Assembly: GCA_003527885.1 (NCBI GenBank)
Contig: DPWB01000392.1
Coordinates: forward strand, 1-19,582
Length of the DNA stretch: 19,582 bases
Reading direction: 5' to 3'
From: Candidatus Competibacteraceae bacterium
GTDB taxonomy: Bacteria; Pseudomonadota; Gammaproteobacteria; Competibacterales; Competibacteraceae
The notes below the pieces were generated by a model. The model worked only from the letters and a program-made list of their open reading frames with translations, did not search any database and had not been told where the DNA came from. The translations under genes and the position numbers were made by a program. This document shows positions 8,315 to 16,563 of the stretch, piece after piece; the first letter of the stretch is position 1; the number at the start of each line of letters is the position of its first letter.

Positions 8315-8998
8315 TCAAGAGTCCATGTCGAGAAACGTACGAATAAAATCTGCAACAGCTTCTTTACCACGAAAGATCCCGTAATGCCCTTCGCAAAGAA
8401 TATCGGCTTCCAGGGCCAGCAGCCGGTTCAATGAAGCGAGATAATCCCCTCGGTTCGAAAGCAGCCGAGCGTCCAAGGGACCATGGACGTCTTGGGCGAA
8501 CAGCACGCTTTGGTTGTCGGACTCAACCAGAAAGGCCAGCGAACCTGGGGAGTGACCGGGGATATGCAAAGCGGTGATGGTTCGCTCGCCCAACGGCAAA
8601 TTTTGCCCTGCTCCGCTCAAGCGGCGGTCCACCGGACACGGCTGAAGCTTGGCGCCGTACCAACTGGCCGCGGTCACCTCGTGGTCGCCGCGCTCCAGAA
8701 AATCCGCATCCAGCTGGTGAGCGATGACCGGACAACCCAGTTTCTCGCGCAAGCCGAACGCGCCCCCCGTGTGATCGTAATGACAGTGCGTCAGCAATAG
8801 AAAATCGATGTGCTCGGGCCGCGCGCCGGTTTTTTTGACTTGGTCGAGCAATTGCGCCTGACCGCGCCCGGTGCCGGCATCGACCAGGGCGGCGTGACCG
8901 TCGAAATGGATCAGGTAGATGGCGGCGTCTTCGGGAGCGGTCAGACCGTAGCCGCCCACCTGAAAAATTTCGCGGGTGATCGTGATGGGTTTCGACAT
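8315..8998 (-). CDS. MBL-fold metallo-hydrolase
   Basis: A 227-residue metallo-beta-lactamase-fold hydrolase. The metal motif is LLLTHCHYDHTGG with His71, His73, Asp75 and His76. Further ligands are His149 in HIPGHSPGSL, Asp170 in LFAQDVHG and His205 in CEGHYG, so a dinuclear site looks complete. The family includes glyoxalase II-like thioesterases, lactonases and sulfur dioxygenases; the His149 motif (GHSPGS) fits the general glyoxalase II-like group. The substrate is unknown. The ribosome-binding site is weak. It lies 72 bases downstream of nusB on the same strand, so it may be read through from the riboflavin operon, but a separate promoter is possible. It converges with the orphan membrane protein, and I saw no clear terminator hairpin in the 60-base gap. 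Confidence 0.9.
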   Translation of the reverse strand: MSKPITITREIFQVGGYGLTAPEDAAIYLIHFDGHAALVDAGTGRGQAQLLDQVKKTGARPEHIDFLLLTHCHYDHTGGAFGLREKLGCPVIAHQLDADFLERGDHEVTAASWYGAKLQPCPVDRRLSGAGQNLPLGERTITALHIPGHSPGSLAFLVESDNQSVLFAQDVHGPLDARLLSNRGDYLASLNRLLALEADILCEGHYGIFRGKEAVADFIRTFLDMDS

Positions 8999-9070
8999 CC
9001 GGGCGGGCGTCCTCGGCTGGGCGTTCTTGGTGGGTGCGGTCCTGGCTGAGGTCGCTGCGGCGGCGATTTT

Positions 9071-9523
9071 TTAGGGGGGGGCGACAAACTCGGCCGGGCG
9101 CACGGTGCGGGCCACTTTATCGAGCACGCCGTTGACGAAGCGATGGCCTTGCTCCGCGCCGAACACTTTAGCCAGCTCGATCGCTTCATTGAGGATAATG
9201 CGAGAGCTGAGGTCCGGGTGGGCGAGCAGTTCGTAACCGCCGATGCGCAGAATGGCGCATTCCACCGGATCGATTTGCGTGGTGGGACGATCCAGGTAAG
9301 GCGTCAGGACGGCATCGATCTCCGCCACGCGCGCGGGAATCTGCAAGAGCAATTCCCGGAAATAGTCGGGGTCGGCCTTCCCCAAATCCTGGTCGGCCAG
9401 AAACTGGGCCGCGATCCGGGACGGTTCCTGATCGGTCAATTGCCACTGGTACAGGGCCTGCGCGGCGCAGCGCCGCGCCCAGGCGCGCTTGCCCGGCAGG
9501 TTTTTGCGGTTGGGTTGGCGCAT
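9071..9523 (-). CDS. nusB: transcription antitermination factor NusB
   Basis: A 150-residue NusB. The first helix reads RAWARRCAAQALYQWQLTDQ, the typical RNA-binding N-terminus, and the family's C-terminal half is clear with PVECAILRIGGYELL, RIILNEAIELAKVFG and HRFVNGVLDKVAR. NusB with NusE binds boxA RNA and supports antitermination, especially in rRNA operons. I chose ATG 9523, two bases after the ribH stop, as the usual start before the Arg/Lys-rich N-terminus; the same frame runs back into ribH but is not NusB-like there. The gene closes the nrdR-rib-nusB operon, a common arrangement in proteobacteria. Its last codons contain a run of eight Cs (9074-9081, Gs on the plus strand), a place where sequencing slips are easy. 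Confidence 0.96.
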   Translation of the reverse strand: MRQPNRKNLPGKRAWARRCAAQALYQWQLTDQEPSRIAAQFLADQDLGKADPDYFRELLLQIPARVAEIDAVLTPYLDRPTTQIDPVECAILRIGGYELLAHPDLSSRIILNEAIELAKVFGAEQGHRFVNGVLDKVARTVRPAEFVAPP

Positions 9524-9525
9524 GT

Positions 9526-10005
9526 TCAGGCTTTCAGGCGCCGCAGCAAGCTGACCATTTCCAATACCGACAGGGCCGCCTCGGCACCTTTGTTGCCGGC
9601 CTTGGTGCCGGCCCGTTCGACGGCTTGATCGATAGTGTCCACGGTCAGCACGCCGAAACCGACGGGGATATCGTAGCGCAGCGAAACGCTCGCGAGCCCT
9701 TTCGTGCATTCGCCCGCGACGTATTCGAAATGCGGCGTGCCGCCCCGGATAACCGCGCCGAGAGCGACGATGCCGTCGTAGCGTTCGCTGGCGGCCAAGC
9801 GTTGCGCGGCCAGCGGCAATTCGAACGAGCCGGGGGTCCAGATCAGGTCGATGCTGGTTTCCGGCACACCGTGACGGCGCAGGGCGTCGGCCGCGCCGTC
9901 GACCAAGCTGCGCACGATGAAGCCGTTGAAGCGCGCCGCGACCAGCGCGATGCGGGTATCCGGGGGCGGCGTGAAATCGCCTTCGATGGTGGTGAGGTCG
10001 GTCAT
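9526..10005 (-). CDS. ribH: 6,7-dimethyl-8-ribityllumazine synthase
   Basis: A 159-residue lumazine synthase. It condenses 5-amino-6-ribitylaminouracil with 3,4-dihydroxy-2-butanone 4-phosphate to give the direct precursor of riboflavin. Seen are [12 protein letters not shown] (20-31), [15 protein letters not shown] (56-70) and [16 protein letters not shown] (81-96) with the catalytic His92. The C-terminal [19 protein letters not shown] and the NKGAEAA helix are also clear. Family members form pentamers or 60-subunit capsids. It lies between ribB and nusB, 31 bases after ribB and 2 bases before nusB. No strong ribosome-binding site precedes ATG 10005 (only GGAAT), but this start matches the family length. 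Confidence 0.97.
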   Translation of the reverse strand: MTDLTTIEGDFTPPPDTRIALVAARFNGFIVRSLVDGAADALRRHGVPETSIDLIWTPGSFELPLAAQRLAASERYDGIVALGAVIRGGTPHFEYVAGECTKGLASVSLRYDIPVGFGVLTVDTIDQAVERAGTKAGNKGAEAALSVLEMVSLLRRLKA

Positions 10006-10036
10006 GGGGGATTCCGTGATAAGGGAGAGAGCCGGG

Positions 10037-11140
10037 TCAGGAGACGTATTCCACGACTTCCAGGCTGAAACCGGACAAGCCGGTGATGCGTTTGGGGGCG
10101 CTCAACACCCGCATTTGCCGCACGCCGATATCGAGCAGGATTTGAGCGCCGATCCCGTAGGTGCGCAATTCGACCGATTGCTCGGTGGCGCGCGGCGTCT
10201 CGCCGGTCTCGAACTGATAGCCGCGCATCCGGCGGATCAAGGCGGCCGGGTCTTCGGGTCGGCTCAGGAACACCAGCACGCCCGGCGGCTCTTGGGCCAC
10301 GCGCTCCAGGGCGGCGCGCAGCGGCCAACCGCTGTCGGGCAGGCGCAAGGTCAGCAGGTCGCTCAACACGTGTTGGACGTGGACGCGCACCAGCGCCGGC
10401 CGGTCGGGCTTGATGTCGCCCTTAACCAGCGCGAAATGCACTTGGCGGCTGATCAGGTCCTGGTAGGTCAGCACCTGGAACGGACCAAATTCGGTGTTCA
10501 ACACCGCATCGGCGACCCGTTCGACCGTCTTTTCATTCTGCATCCGGTACCGGATCAGGTCGGCGATGGTGCCGATTTTCAAAGCGTGTTGTCGGGCGAA
10601 GCCTTCCAGATCGGGCCGCCGGGCCATGGTGCCGTCGTCGTTGAGGATTTCGACCAGCACCGCCGCCGGTTCCAGATCGGCCAGCCGCCCCAGGTCGCAG
10701 CCGGCCTCGGTGTGGCCGGCGCGGGTGAGCACGCCGCCGGGTTGGGCCATCAGCGGGAAAATGTGGCCGGGTTGCACCAAGTCTTCGGGTTTGGCGTCGG
10801 GGCGCACGGCGGTGCGGACCGTATGGGCGCGGTCGTAGGCGGAAATGCCGGTGGTGACGCCTCGGGCCGCTTCGATGGAGACGGTGAAGTTGGTCGAGAA
10901 GGGCGCCGAGTTGTCGTGCACCATCAATGGTAGGTGCAACTGTTGGCAGCGTTCGCGGGTCAGCGGCAGGCAGATCAGACCGCGCCCGTAGCGGGCCATG
11001 AAATTGATGTCCTCGGGTCGGACCATGGAGGCCGCCATCAGCAGATCGCCTTCGTTTTCCCGGCCCTCATCGTCCATGAGGATGACCATTTTGCCTTGCC
11101 GGAAATCGGCGAGAATTTCATCGATGGTATTGAGAGCCAT
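10037..11140 (-). CDS. ribB: 3,4-dihydroxy-2-butanone-4-phosphate synthase with degenerate GTP cyclohydrolase II domain (RibBX type)
   Basis: A 367-residue two-domain protein. Residues 1 to about 200 form an intact DHBP synthase, which converts ribulose 5-phosphate to the four-carbon riboflavin precursor. Motifs are [11 protein letters not shown] (22-32), [20 protein letters not shown] and [10 protein letters not shown]. The rest is folded like GTP cyclohydrolase II but lacks its active site: the region that should carry the three zinc cysteines reads [20 protein letters not shown], with no cysteine. The EGRGIGL motif is gone, though [15 protein letters not shown] survives. Such inactive fusions (called RibBX) are known in Proteobacteria. 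I chose ATG 11140, two bases after the ribE stop; a TTG at 11152 is in frame but overlaps ribE. A separate ribA is expected elsewhere in the genome. Confidence 0.93.
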   Translation of the reverse strand: MALNTIDEILADFRQGKMVILMDDEGRENEGDLLMAASMVRPEDINFMARYGRGLICLPLTRERCQQLHLPLMVHDNSAPFSTNFTVSIEAARGVTTGISAYDRAHTVRTAVRPDAKPEDLVQPGHIFPLMAQPGGVLTRAGHTEAGCDLGRLADLEPAAVLVEILNDDGTMARRPDLEGFARQHALKIGTIADLIRYRMQNEKTVERVADAVLNTEFGPFQVLTYQDLISRQVHFALVKGDIKPDRPALVRVHVQHVLSDLLTLRLPDSGWPLRAALERVAQEPPGVLVFLSRPEDPAALIRRMRGYQFETGETPRATEQSVELRTYGIGAQILLDIGVRQMRVLSAPKRITGLSGFSLEVVEYVS

Positions 11141-11142
11141 GG

Positions 11143-11799
11143 TTATTTCCAAAACCCGTGTTCGCGCAAGAGCGCCTCGGTGAGAGCGCCGCCGGGTTGC
11201 GCGGCGCGCTCGCCCAGCAGCAGGCGCTCCAGATAGCGGGCGATCAAGTCTACTTCGAGATTGACCCGTCGTCCCAGCGCAAAATCGGCCAGCGTGGTTT
11301 CCGCCAAGGTATGAGGGACAATGTTGAGTTCGAAGGCGGCGCCATCGACCCGGTTGACGGTGAGGCTAACCCCGTCCACGCAGATCGAACCTTTTGCGGC
11401 GATGTAGCGAGCCAGCGCATCCGGGGCCTGGACCCGCAACCGCCAGGAACGGCCGTCGGAGCGCCAGTCGGTCACCGTGCCGATGCCATCGACATGGCCG
11501 CTGACCAGATGGCCGCCGAGCCGGGTGGTCGGGGTCAGCGCTTTTTCCAGATTGACGGCCGCACCGGGTTTGGCCGCGCCCAGCGTGGTGCGTTCCAGCG
11601 TCTCGCGCGAGGCGTCGGCCCAGAAGCCGTCGCCGGGCAGCTCGACGGCCGTCAGGCAGACGCCGCTGACGGCGATGCTGTCGCCGGGCCGCACATCGCT
11701 CAAGTCGAGCTTGCCGGTGGCGACGCGCAGCCGGGTGTCGCCGCCCCGTGGTTGCAGGGCGGTGATGGCGCCGACGGCGGTGATGATGCCGGTGAACAT
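11143..11799 (-). CDS. ribE: riboflavin synthase, alpha subunit
   Basis: A 218-residue riboflavin synthase. It dismutates two molecules of 6,7-dimethyl-8-ribityllumazine to riboflavin and the pyrimidine precursor. The N-terminus MFTGIITAVG is diagnostic. Two lumazine-binding repeats follow: the first contains GDSIAVSGVCLTAVEL and the second, from about residue 98, GGHLVSGHVDGIGTV and KGSICVDGVSLTVNRVD. Length is normal for the family, which works as a trimer. It follows ribD by 64 bases, the largest gap within the rib block, with a modest AGGA ribosome-binding site. It leads into ribB with a 2-base gap. The symbol ribE follows one convention; ribC is used in others. Confidence 0.97.
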   Translation of the reverse strand: MFTGIITAVGAITALQPRGGDTRLRVATGKLDLSDVRPGDSIAVSGVCLTAVELPGDGFWADASRETLERTTLGAAKPGAAVNLEKALTPTTRLGGHLVSGHVDGIGTVTDWRSDGRSWRLRVQAPDALARYIAAKGSICVDGVSLTVNRVDGAAFELNIVPHTLAETTLADFALGRRVNLEVDLIARYLERLLLGERAAQPGGALTEALLREHGFWK

Positions 11800-11863
11800 A
11801 AGCGTGCTATCCTGTTCGGACGGTGATGGCCCACTGCACTTGCGGCGCGGGGTCGAGCGGCGG

Positions 11864-12949
11864 CTAACGCGGTCGCAGCGTCAGACGCCAATCGCGCCCC
11901 ACCGCGCGCGTTTCCACGGTGTCCAGCTCCCAGCGGTCTTGCATCCGGGTCAAGGCCGGCAACCGAAACAGGCCGCGCGCCCGGTCACCGAGCAGCAGCG
12001 GCGCCAGATAGATCACGAGTTCGTCCACCAACCCCGCCTGCAACAACGCGCCGGCCAAGGTCGGGCCGCTTTCGACCTGCAGCTCGTTGCATTCGCGCCG
12101 GGCCAGTTCCGCCATGATGGCGTGCAACCGCAAGCCACCCTCGGCGGAGGGAACAGCGGCGATGTCCGCGCCCGCCACCCGCAAGGCCGCTCGCTTGGCG
12201 GGATCGGCGCTGGCGGTGAAAATCAGCACCGGACCCGGCAACCGCAAGGTTTTCGCGGTCGGCGGCGTGCGCAATGCGGTATCGAGAATCACCCGCAGCG
12301 GCTGACGCGTCGCTTCCGCCAGGCGGACGTTGAGGCCGGGGTCGTCCGCCAGCAGCGTGCCGCTGCCGGTCAGAACCGCCGAACTGCGCGCCCGCAGCCG
12401 TTGCACGTCCTGGCGCGCGGCCTCATCGGTCAACCAGCGGCTTTCGCCCGACGCCAGCGCGGTGCGCCCGTCCAGACTCATCGCCAGCTTGACGCGAACG
12501 AACGGCCGGCCTGCGATCATGCGCTGGGTGAAGCCGGGGTTCAGCGCCCGCGCTTCCGTCTCCAGCACGCCACAGTCCACGGCGATGCCGGCATCGCGCA
12601 GAATCGCCAAGCCTTTGCCGGCGACTTGCGGGTTCGGGTCGGACATCGCGGCGACCAAACGGGTGATGCCCGCCGCCATTAGGGCATCGGTGCAAGGCGG
12701 GGTTCGGCCGTAATGGCAGCAAGGCTCCAGGGTCACGTAGGCGGTCGCGCCGCGCGCGCTCCCCCCGGCGATTTCCAGGGCATTGGCCTCCGCGTGCGGT
12801 TTGCCGGTGCGCTCGTGCCAGCCCTCCCCGACGATTTCACCGTCCCGGACCAGCACGCAGCCCACTCTCGGGTTCGGGTCGGTGCTGTAAAGCCCGCGCC
12901 GCGCCAGCAGCAACGCCCGCGCCATGTGGCGGTAATCGTCGGGGAGCAT
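11864..12949 (-). CDS. ribD: bifunctional diaminohydroxyphosphoribosylaminopyrimidine deaminase / 5-amino-6-(5-phosphoribosylamino)uracil reductase
   Basis: A 361-residue bifunctional RibD, covering two middle steps of riboflavin synthesis. The N-terminal deaminase has the zinc site HAE (His52, Glu54) and PCCHYGRTPPC (Cys77 and Cys86 as ligands). The C-terminal reductase domain begins near residue 145 with RPFVRVKLAMSLDGRTA and uses NADPH; ESRWLTDEAAR and QVESGPTLAGALLQAGLVDE are also typical. Both domains look intact. The start ATG overlaps the nrdR stop by one base (TAATG at 12951-12947), so the two are probably translationally coupled. Length is normal for the family. Confidence 0.97.
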   Translation of the reverse strand: MLPDDYRHMARALLLARRGLYSTDPNPRVGCVLVRDGEIVGEGWHERTGKPHAEANALEIAGGSARGATAYVTLEPCCHYGRTPPCTDALMAAGITRLVAAMSDPNPQVAGKGLAILRDAGIAVDCGVLETEARALNPGFTQRMIAGRPFVRVKLAMSLDGRTALASGESRWLTDEAARQDVQRLRARSSAVLTGSGTLLADDPGLNVRLAEATRQPLRVILDTALRTPPTAKTLRLPGPVLIFTASADPAKRAALRVAGADIAAVPSAEGGLRLHAIMAELARRECNELQVESGPTLAGALLQAGLVDELVIYLAPLLLGDRARGLFRLPALTRMQDRWELDTVETRAVGRDWRLTLRPR

Positions 12950-13422
12950 TACTCGGAATCCGCCGCGTCAGTCGCTTTTTGCAGTCGCTCGATTTCCTCG
13001 CGGAAGGCGTTGACATCCTCGAAACTCAAATAGACCGACGCGAAACGGACGTAGGCCACCTGATCCAGGTCACGCAGTTCCGCCATGAGCCATTCACCGA
13101 TGCGCTGGCTACCCAATTCCCGCTCGCCGCTGGCGCGGGCGCGGTTTTTGACGCGCAGCACGGTTTCCTCGATCCGTTCCGCGCTGACCGGGCGTTTTTC
13201 CAGGGCGCGCAGCAGGCCGGTTCGCAGTTTTTCGTCCAGGAACGGTTCGCGGCGACCGTCGCGCTTCACCACCGGCGGCATGAGCAACTCCGCCACTTCG
13301 TAGGTGGTAAAGCGGGTATTGCAACGCGGGCATTCGCGGCGGCGGCGGACTTTATCGCCTTCCGCCGACAACCGCGAATCGATCACCCGGGTATCGGGCG
13401 TCCCGCAAAACGGACAGTGCAT
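12949..13422 (-). CDS. nrdR: transcriptional repressor NrdR
   Basis: A 157-residue NrdR, the repressor of ribonucleotide reductase genes. The N-terminal zinc ribbon has Cys3, Cys6, Cys31 and Cys34, in MHCPFC and [17 protein letters not shown]. The ATP-cone domain runs from about residue 49 ([13 protein letters not shown]) to 140 and senses ATP/dATP. The last 15 residues are a short acidic tail. It is the first gene of the riboflavin and nusB operon. A GAGG about nine bases upstream can serve as ribosome-binding site. A TACAAT on the minus strand at 13481-13476 could be a -10 element, but no good -35 was found. No NrdR-regulated nrd gene is in the window. Confidence 0.97.
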   Translation of the reverse strand: MHCPFCGTPDTRVIDSRLSAEGDKVRRRRECPRCNTRFTTYEVAELLMPPVVKRDGRREPFLDEKLRTGLLRALEKRPVSAERIEETVLRVKNRARASGERELGSQRIGEWLMAELRDLDQVAYVRFASVYLSFEDVNAFREEIERLQKATDAADSE

Positions 13423-13584
13423 CGCCTATGCCTCGCGCTTTCCTTATGGGAAATCGGCCGTAATGAAAAAACCTCATTGTACTCTATCTGTCTTGCGCGG
13501 CGTGGAAACAGACCGGCAAGAAACCGCCTCAGGGCATCGCCGGTCGCTCGAAGGTCGATTGGGCACGGCCTGGGGGCAGGATCG

Positions 13585-14544
13585 TCAGCGCATCGGGACT
13601 TCCAGGAAGGAATCGATCACGGCGGTCCAAGCGTTGGCGATATTCCGTAAATCGTAGCCGCCGCCGCCGACGCCGATGATGCGGCCTTGGGCGTAGTCTT
13701 CGGCGATCTCGCACAACCCCCGAGCGGCGCGGCCGTGCGCGCGGGCCGTATAGTGCAAGTGGGCCAGCGGGTCGCCACCCAGGCCGTCGGCCCCGCAGTT
13801 CATGAAGACGAACTGCGGTTCCCAGCGGCGTAGAAAGGCTTCGGCCTTGTCCCACATCATCAAAAAATCGTCGTCGGCCGATAGCGGCAACAAGGGAATG
13901 TTGAGCTTGCGGCCCTTGGCTGGACCCTTGCCGACTTCGTAGGAAAAGCCGGTCTGCGGAAAGTTGTAGCGGCCGTCTTCGTGAATGTCGGCGAAGATAA
14001 CGGTGGGGTCGCTTTCGAACGGATAAAACACCCCGTCCCCGTGGTGGGCGTCGATGTCCACGTAAGCGATGCGTTCCAGGCCGTAGTCCCGTTGCAGCAG
14101 CTTGATGGCGACGCCGACATCGTTGAACACGCAAAAGCCGGACGCGGTGTTAGGCATACTGTGATGCAGGCCGGCGATGGGTAAGAAAACGCGGCGCAGC
14201 TCGTCGCTCATCACCTTGCGCAGGGCGTCGATCACCGAGCCGACCACCTTCACGGCATCCTCGTAAACGCCTTTGTAAGCCGGAGTGTCGCCGTAATCCA
14301 GCAATCCTTCGCCGATCTTGGAATGGTGTTTGACCTTTTCGACATAGTCTGGCGTGTGGAACAGTCTGAGCTGGTCTTCGGTCGCCATCGTCGGATACAG
14401 GATGCGCACCTGGTCGGTGAATTGGCGGATGTGCATTTCATCCCAGAAGGCGTGGATGCGATCTTCGCTGAAAGGGTGGTCCTCAAAGCCGTAATGGCTG
14501 ACGTCGTCGCTGGTGTAGACAGCCACCGTTCTGCTGCGCGCCAT
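13585..14544 (-). CDS. histone deacetylase family protein (AcuC / acetylpolyamine amidohydrolase-like)
   Basis: A 319-residue arginase-fold zinc deacetylase of the class I/II histone deacetylase family. The catalytic histidine pair is His127-His128 in IAGLHHSMPN. Zinc ligands are Asp165 and His167 in VDIDAHHGDG and Asp253 in MNCGADGLGGDPLAHL. The active-site Tyr297 is in GVGGGGYDL. All key residues are present, so it should be active. Bacterial members deacetylate small molecules such as polyamines or acetoin-related compounds, or proteins such as acetyl-CoA synthetase (AcuC). The substrate here is unknown. The start ATG 14544 has a weak ribosome-binding site. It diverges from the YciA thioesterase gene, and 162 bases separate its stop from nrdR on the same strand. 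Confidence 0.92.
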   Translation of the reverse strand: MARSRTVAVYTSDDVSHYGFEDHPFSEDRIHAFWDEMHIRQFTDQVRILYPTMATEDQLRLFHTPDYVEKVKHHSKIGEGLLDYGDTPAYKGVYEDAVKVVGSVIDALRKVMSDELRRVFLPIAGLHHSMPNTASGFCVFNDVGVAIKLLQRDYGLERIAYVDIDAHHGDGVFYPFESDPTVIFADIHEDGRYNFPQTGFSYEVGKGPAKGRKLNIPLLPLSADDDFLMMWDKAEAFLRRWEPQFVFMNCGADGLGGDPLAHLHYTARAHGRAARGLCEIAEDYAQGRIIGVGGGGYDLRNIANAWTAVIDSFLEVPMR

Positions 14545-14710
14545 GTGCTTCTAGAGCCTCGTGAAGGGGTGTGGCGAGTTGGGTATGGGCTATGATAATC
14601 GGATTCGGCGCCGGTGTGCGGGACCGTCCCGCCAAAATCCGCGCGAACCCGCTTGCGCCGCCGGCCGCCTCTGGGCTGAGAGGGCGGTACGGCATTTCCC
14701 AGGAGAGAAC

Positions 14711-15148
14711 ATGACCGCCATCGAACCGGAAAACCAGGATCGCTTCCCCGGCGACCGACAACCGACCGTCCGCATTTTGGCCATGCCGGCCGACACCAAT
14801 CCCAGCGGCAAAATCTTCGGCGGCTGGATCATGGCCCAGATGGACGTGGCCGGCGGCATCGTCGCCCTGGAATACGCCGGGGGACCGGTGGTGACCGTGG
14901 CGGTCGCCTCCATGAAGTTTCACAAACCGGTCTTTGTGGGGGATTTGATCAGCTGTTTTGCCCGCGTTCAAAAGGCGGGCGCGACCTCGATCACGGTTTT
15001 GGTCGAGGTGTTCACCCAGCGGGCTCACGACGGCACGCTGCAAACCGCCAAGGTGACCGAGGCGGTGATCGTTTATGTCGCCGTCGACAGCGAGGGTCTG
15101 CCGCGCGCCCTGCCGGAGCGGGGACCGGATTTCGGTCAGTACTGGTGA
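14711..15148 (+). CDS. yciA: acyl-CoA thioesterase, YciA-like hotdog fold
   Basis: A 145-residue single-hotdog acyl-CoA thioesterase, closest in pattern to YciA. It hydrolyses acyl-CoA thioesters in the cytoplasm, with broad chain-length preference in known members. The key segment is RILAMPADTNPSGKIFGGW (21-39) followed by MAQMD with the likely catalytic Asp45. Then come VTVAVASMKFHKPVFVGDLI and SITVLVEVFTQ. The ATG at 14711 is chosen because AGGAGAG begins exactly at 14701, giving good spacing, and because homology begins soon after; the open frame reaches back to 14561. It is divergent from the deacetylase gene, which may hint at shared acyl metabolism. Confidence 0.92.
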   Translation: MTAIEPENQDRFPGDRQPTVRILAMPADTNPSGKIFGGWIMAQMDVAGGIVALEYAGGPVVTVAVASMKFHKPVFVGDLISCFARVQKAGATSITVLVEVFTQRAHDGTLQTAKVTEAVIVYVAVDSEGLPRALPERGPDFGQYW

Positions 15149-15154
15149 AAATAC

Positions 15155-15176
15155 CGCTAAAAGGCCGGCGTTAGCG
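15155..15176. repeat. short inverted repeat between yciA and the CNNM gene
   Basis: CGCTAA at 15155-15160 and TTAGCG at 15171-15176 form a six-base-pair stem with a ten-base GC-rich loop, just after the yciA stop. No T-run follows, so it is not a classical rho-independent terminator. It may be chance. Confidence 0.3.
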
Positions 15177-15255
15177 TAAATTCCGCACCCGACCGCTCTG
15201 GTCTGATCGGACTGGCGTTCTTATACTTGGATTCCCGCTTTACTGAGGCGCGCGT

Positions 15256-16563
15256 TTGGAAAATATTGGTTTAGTCATAGCGGCGCTGCTGTTGGTAGCG
15301 TTGAACGGTTTTTTCGTGGCCGCGGAGTTCGGCTTGGTCAAATTGCGCCAGACCCGCCTTCAGGCCGTCGCCAAAAGTTACGGTTGGCGCGGGAGCATTC
15401 TGGTTAAGGTGCATACCCACCTTGACGCTTATTTATCGGCGTGTCAGTTAGGCATTACCTTGGCCTCATTGGCTTTGGGCTGGATCGGCGAGCCGGCCTT
15501 CGCCCGGTTGCTGGAGCCCGTATTCGGGTGGCTGGATATCACTTCGCCGGAATTGATTCACGCCTTTTCTATATTTTTTGCTTTTTCGGTCATCACATTC
15601 CTGCACATTGTAGTGGGTGAACTCGCCCCTAAATCGCTCGCCATCCGCAGGCCGGACCAAGTTTCACTGTGGACCGCCGCGCCGCTTTATGTGTTCTATT
15701 GGGGCATGTATCCAGCCATTTGGGCCTTAAATGCCAGCGCCAACGCGGTGCTGCGTTTGGTCGGCCTGGATAGCGCGCAAGGCCATGAAGCCCACTATTC
15801 GGCGGACGAACTGAAGCTGATCCTGCGCGACAGCAACCCGTCGGAACGGATGAGCCGAGACGAGTTGCGGGTCGTGGCGCACACCTTGGATTTCAGCGAT
15901 CTGGAAGTGTCGGAGCTGATGCGGCCCATCGGTGAGGTGGTGGGATTGCACCAGGGACGGACGCTGGCCCAAAACCTCGAAACCATCTATCACAGCCGCT
16001 ACAGCCGCTACCCCTATTTCGCCAAGGACGGCGAAACGGTGCTGGGCATCATCCATTTGAAGGATTTATTCCTGGCCGAACAGCACGGCAAACCCGTCGA
16101 CACTCTCAGCGATTACCTGCGCCAAGCGCACTATATCGCGCCCACCATGCCGGCTTTCGAGCTGTTTCGGCGCTTTCGCAAGGGCGCGCCGCATTTTGCC
16201 ATCGTCGGCCAGAAAGGCAGCAAGGCCGATGGTTTCATCACGCTGGACGACATGCTGGGCGCGCTGGTCGGCGGCATCCGCGACGAATTCCGCCAGAGCC
16301 AGAACGATTGGACCCGGCTGGACGACGATACGCTGATCGGTAAGGGCAGTCTGCCCATTTTCTCGCTGGAGCGGGAATTGGGCATCGAGATCGAAAATGA
16401 AAGCGTCGATTCGATCGGCGGCTTGATCATGTGGAAACTGGGCGACGTGCCGCACGAGGGTCAAAAAATCGAGTTCGAGCACTTCGATGTGGTGGTGAAG
16501 AAGATGAGCGGTCCCCGCATCATGCTGGTCAGGGTTTATCCGAAGGAGCTGGAAGAGACCTAG
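15256..16563 (+). CDS. CNNM-domain / CBS-domain / CorC-HlyC-domain membrane protein (hemolysin-like family)
   Basis: A 435-residue inner-membrane protein of the CNNM/CorB family, members of which act in magnesium or cobalt transport. The N-terminal CNNM (DUF21) domain (about 1-190) opens with LNGFFVAAEFGLVKLRQTRL and contains ACQLGITLASLALGWIGEP and HIVVGELAPKSLAI, all typical. A CBS-domain pair follows (about 218-335, starting ELMRPIGEVV). The C-terminal CorC/HlyC domain (about 358-430) is marked by ENESVDSIGGLIMWKLGDVP. The start is TTG 15256: GAGG lies eight bases upstream, and the protein begins directly before the first membrane helix. No ATG or GTG lies suitably nearby. The older annotation as hemolysin is not supported by any toxin-like feature. 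Both flanks are unrelated genes. Confidence 0.93.
   Translation: MENIGLVIAALLLVALNGFFVAAEFGLVKLRQTRLQAVAKSYGWRGSILVKVHTHLDAYLSACQLGITLASLALGWIGEPAFARLLEPVFGWLDITSPELIHAFSIFFAFSVITFLHIVVGELAPKSLAIRRPDQVSLWTAAPLYVFYWGMYPAIWALNASANAVLRLVGLDSAQGHEAHYSADELKLILRDSNPSERMSRDELRVVAHTLDFSDLEVSELMRPIGEVVGLHQGRTLAQNLETIYHSRYSRYPYFAKDGETVLGIIHLKDLFLAEQHGKPVDTLSDYLRQAHYIAPTMPAFELFRRFRKGAPHFAIVGQKGSKADGFITLDDMLGALVGGIRDEFRQSQNDWTRLDDDTLIGKGSLPIFSLERELGIEIENESVDSIGGLIMWKLGDVPHEGQKIEFEHFDVVVKKMSGPRIMLVRVYPKELEET

Noticed and set aside
11141..11152. TTG start for ribB giving four extra residues
   Set aside because: ATG 11140 sits two bases after the ribE stop and starts exactly at the conserved N-terminus.
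9917..12682. Long plus-strand ORFs opposite ribB, ribE and ribD
   Set aside because: The minus-strand genes carry full catalytic motifs; the plus-strand translations are Gly/Arg/Gln-rich and resemble nothing known.
13511..13545. Inverted repeat GACCGGC / GCCGGTC after the deacetylase gene as a terminator
   Set aside because: The loop is 21 bases and no T-run follows on the minus strand.
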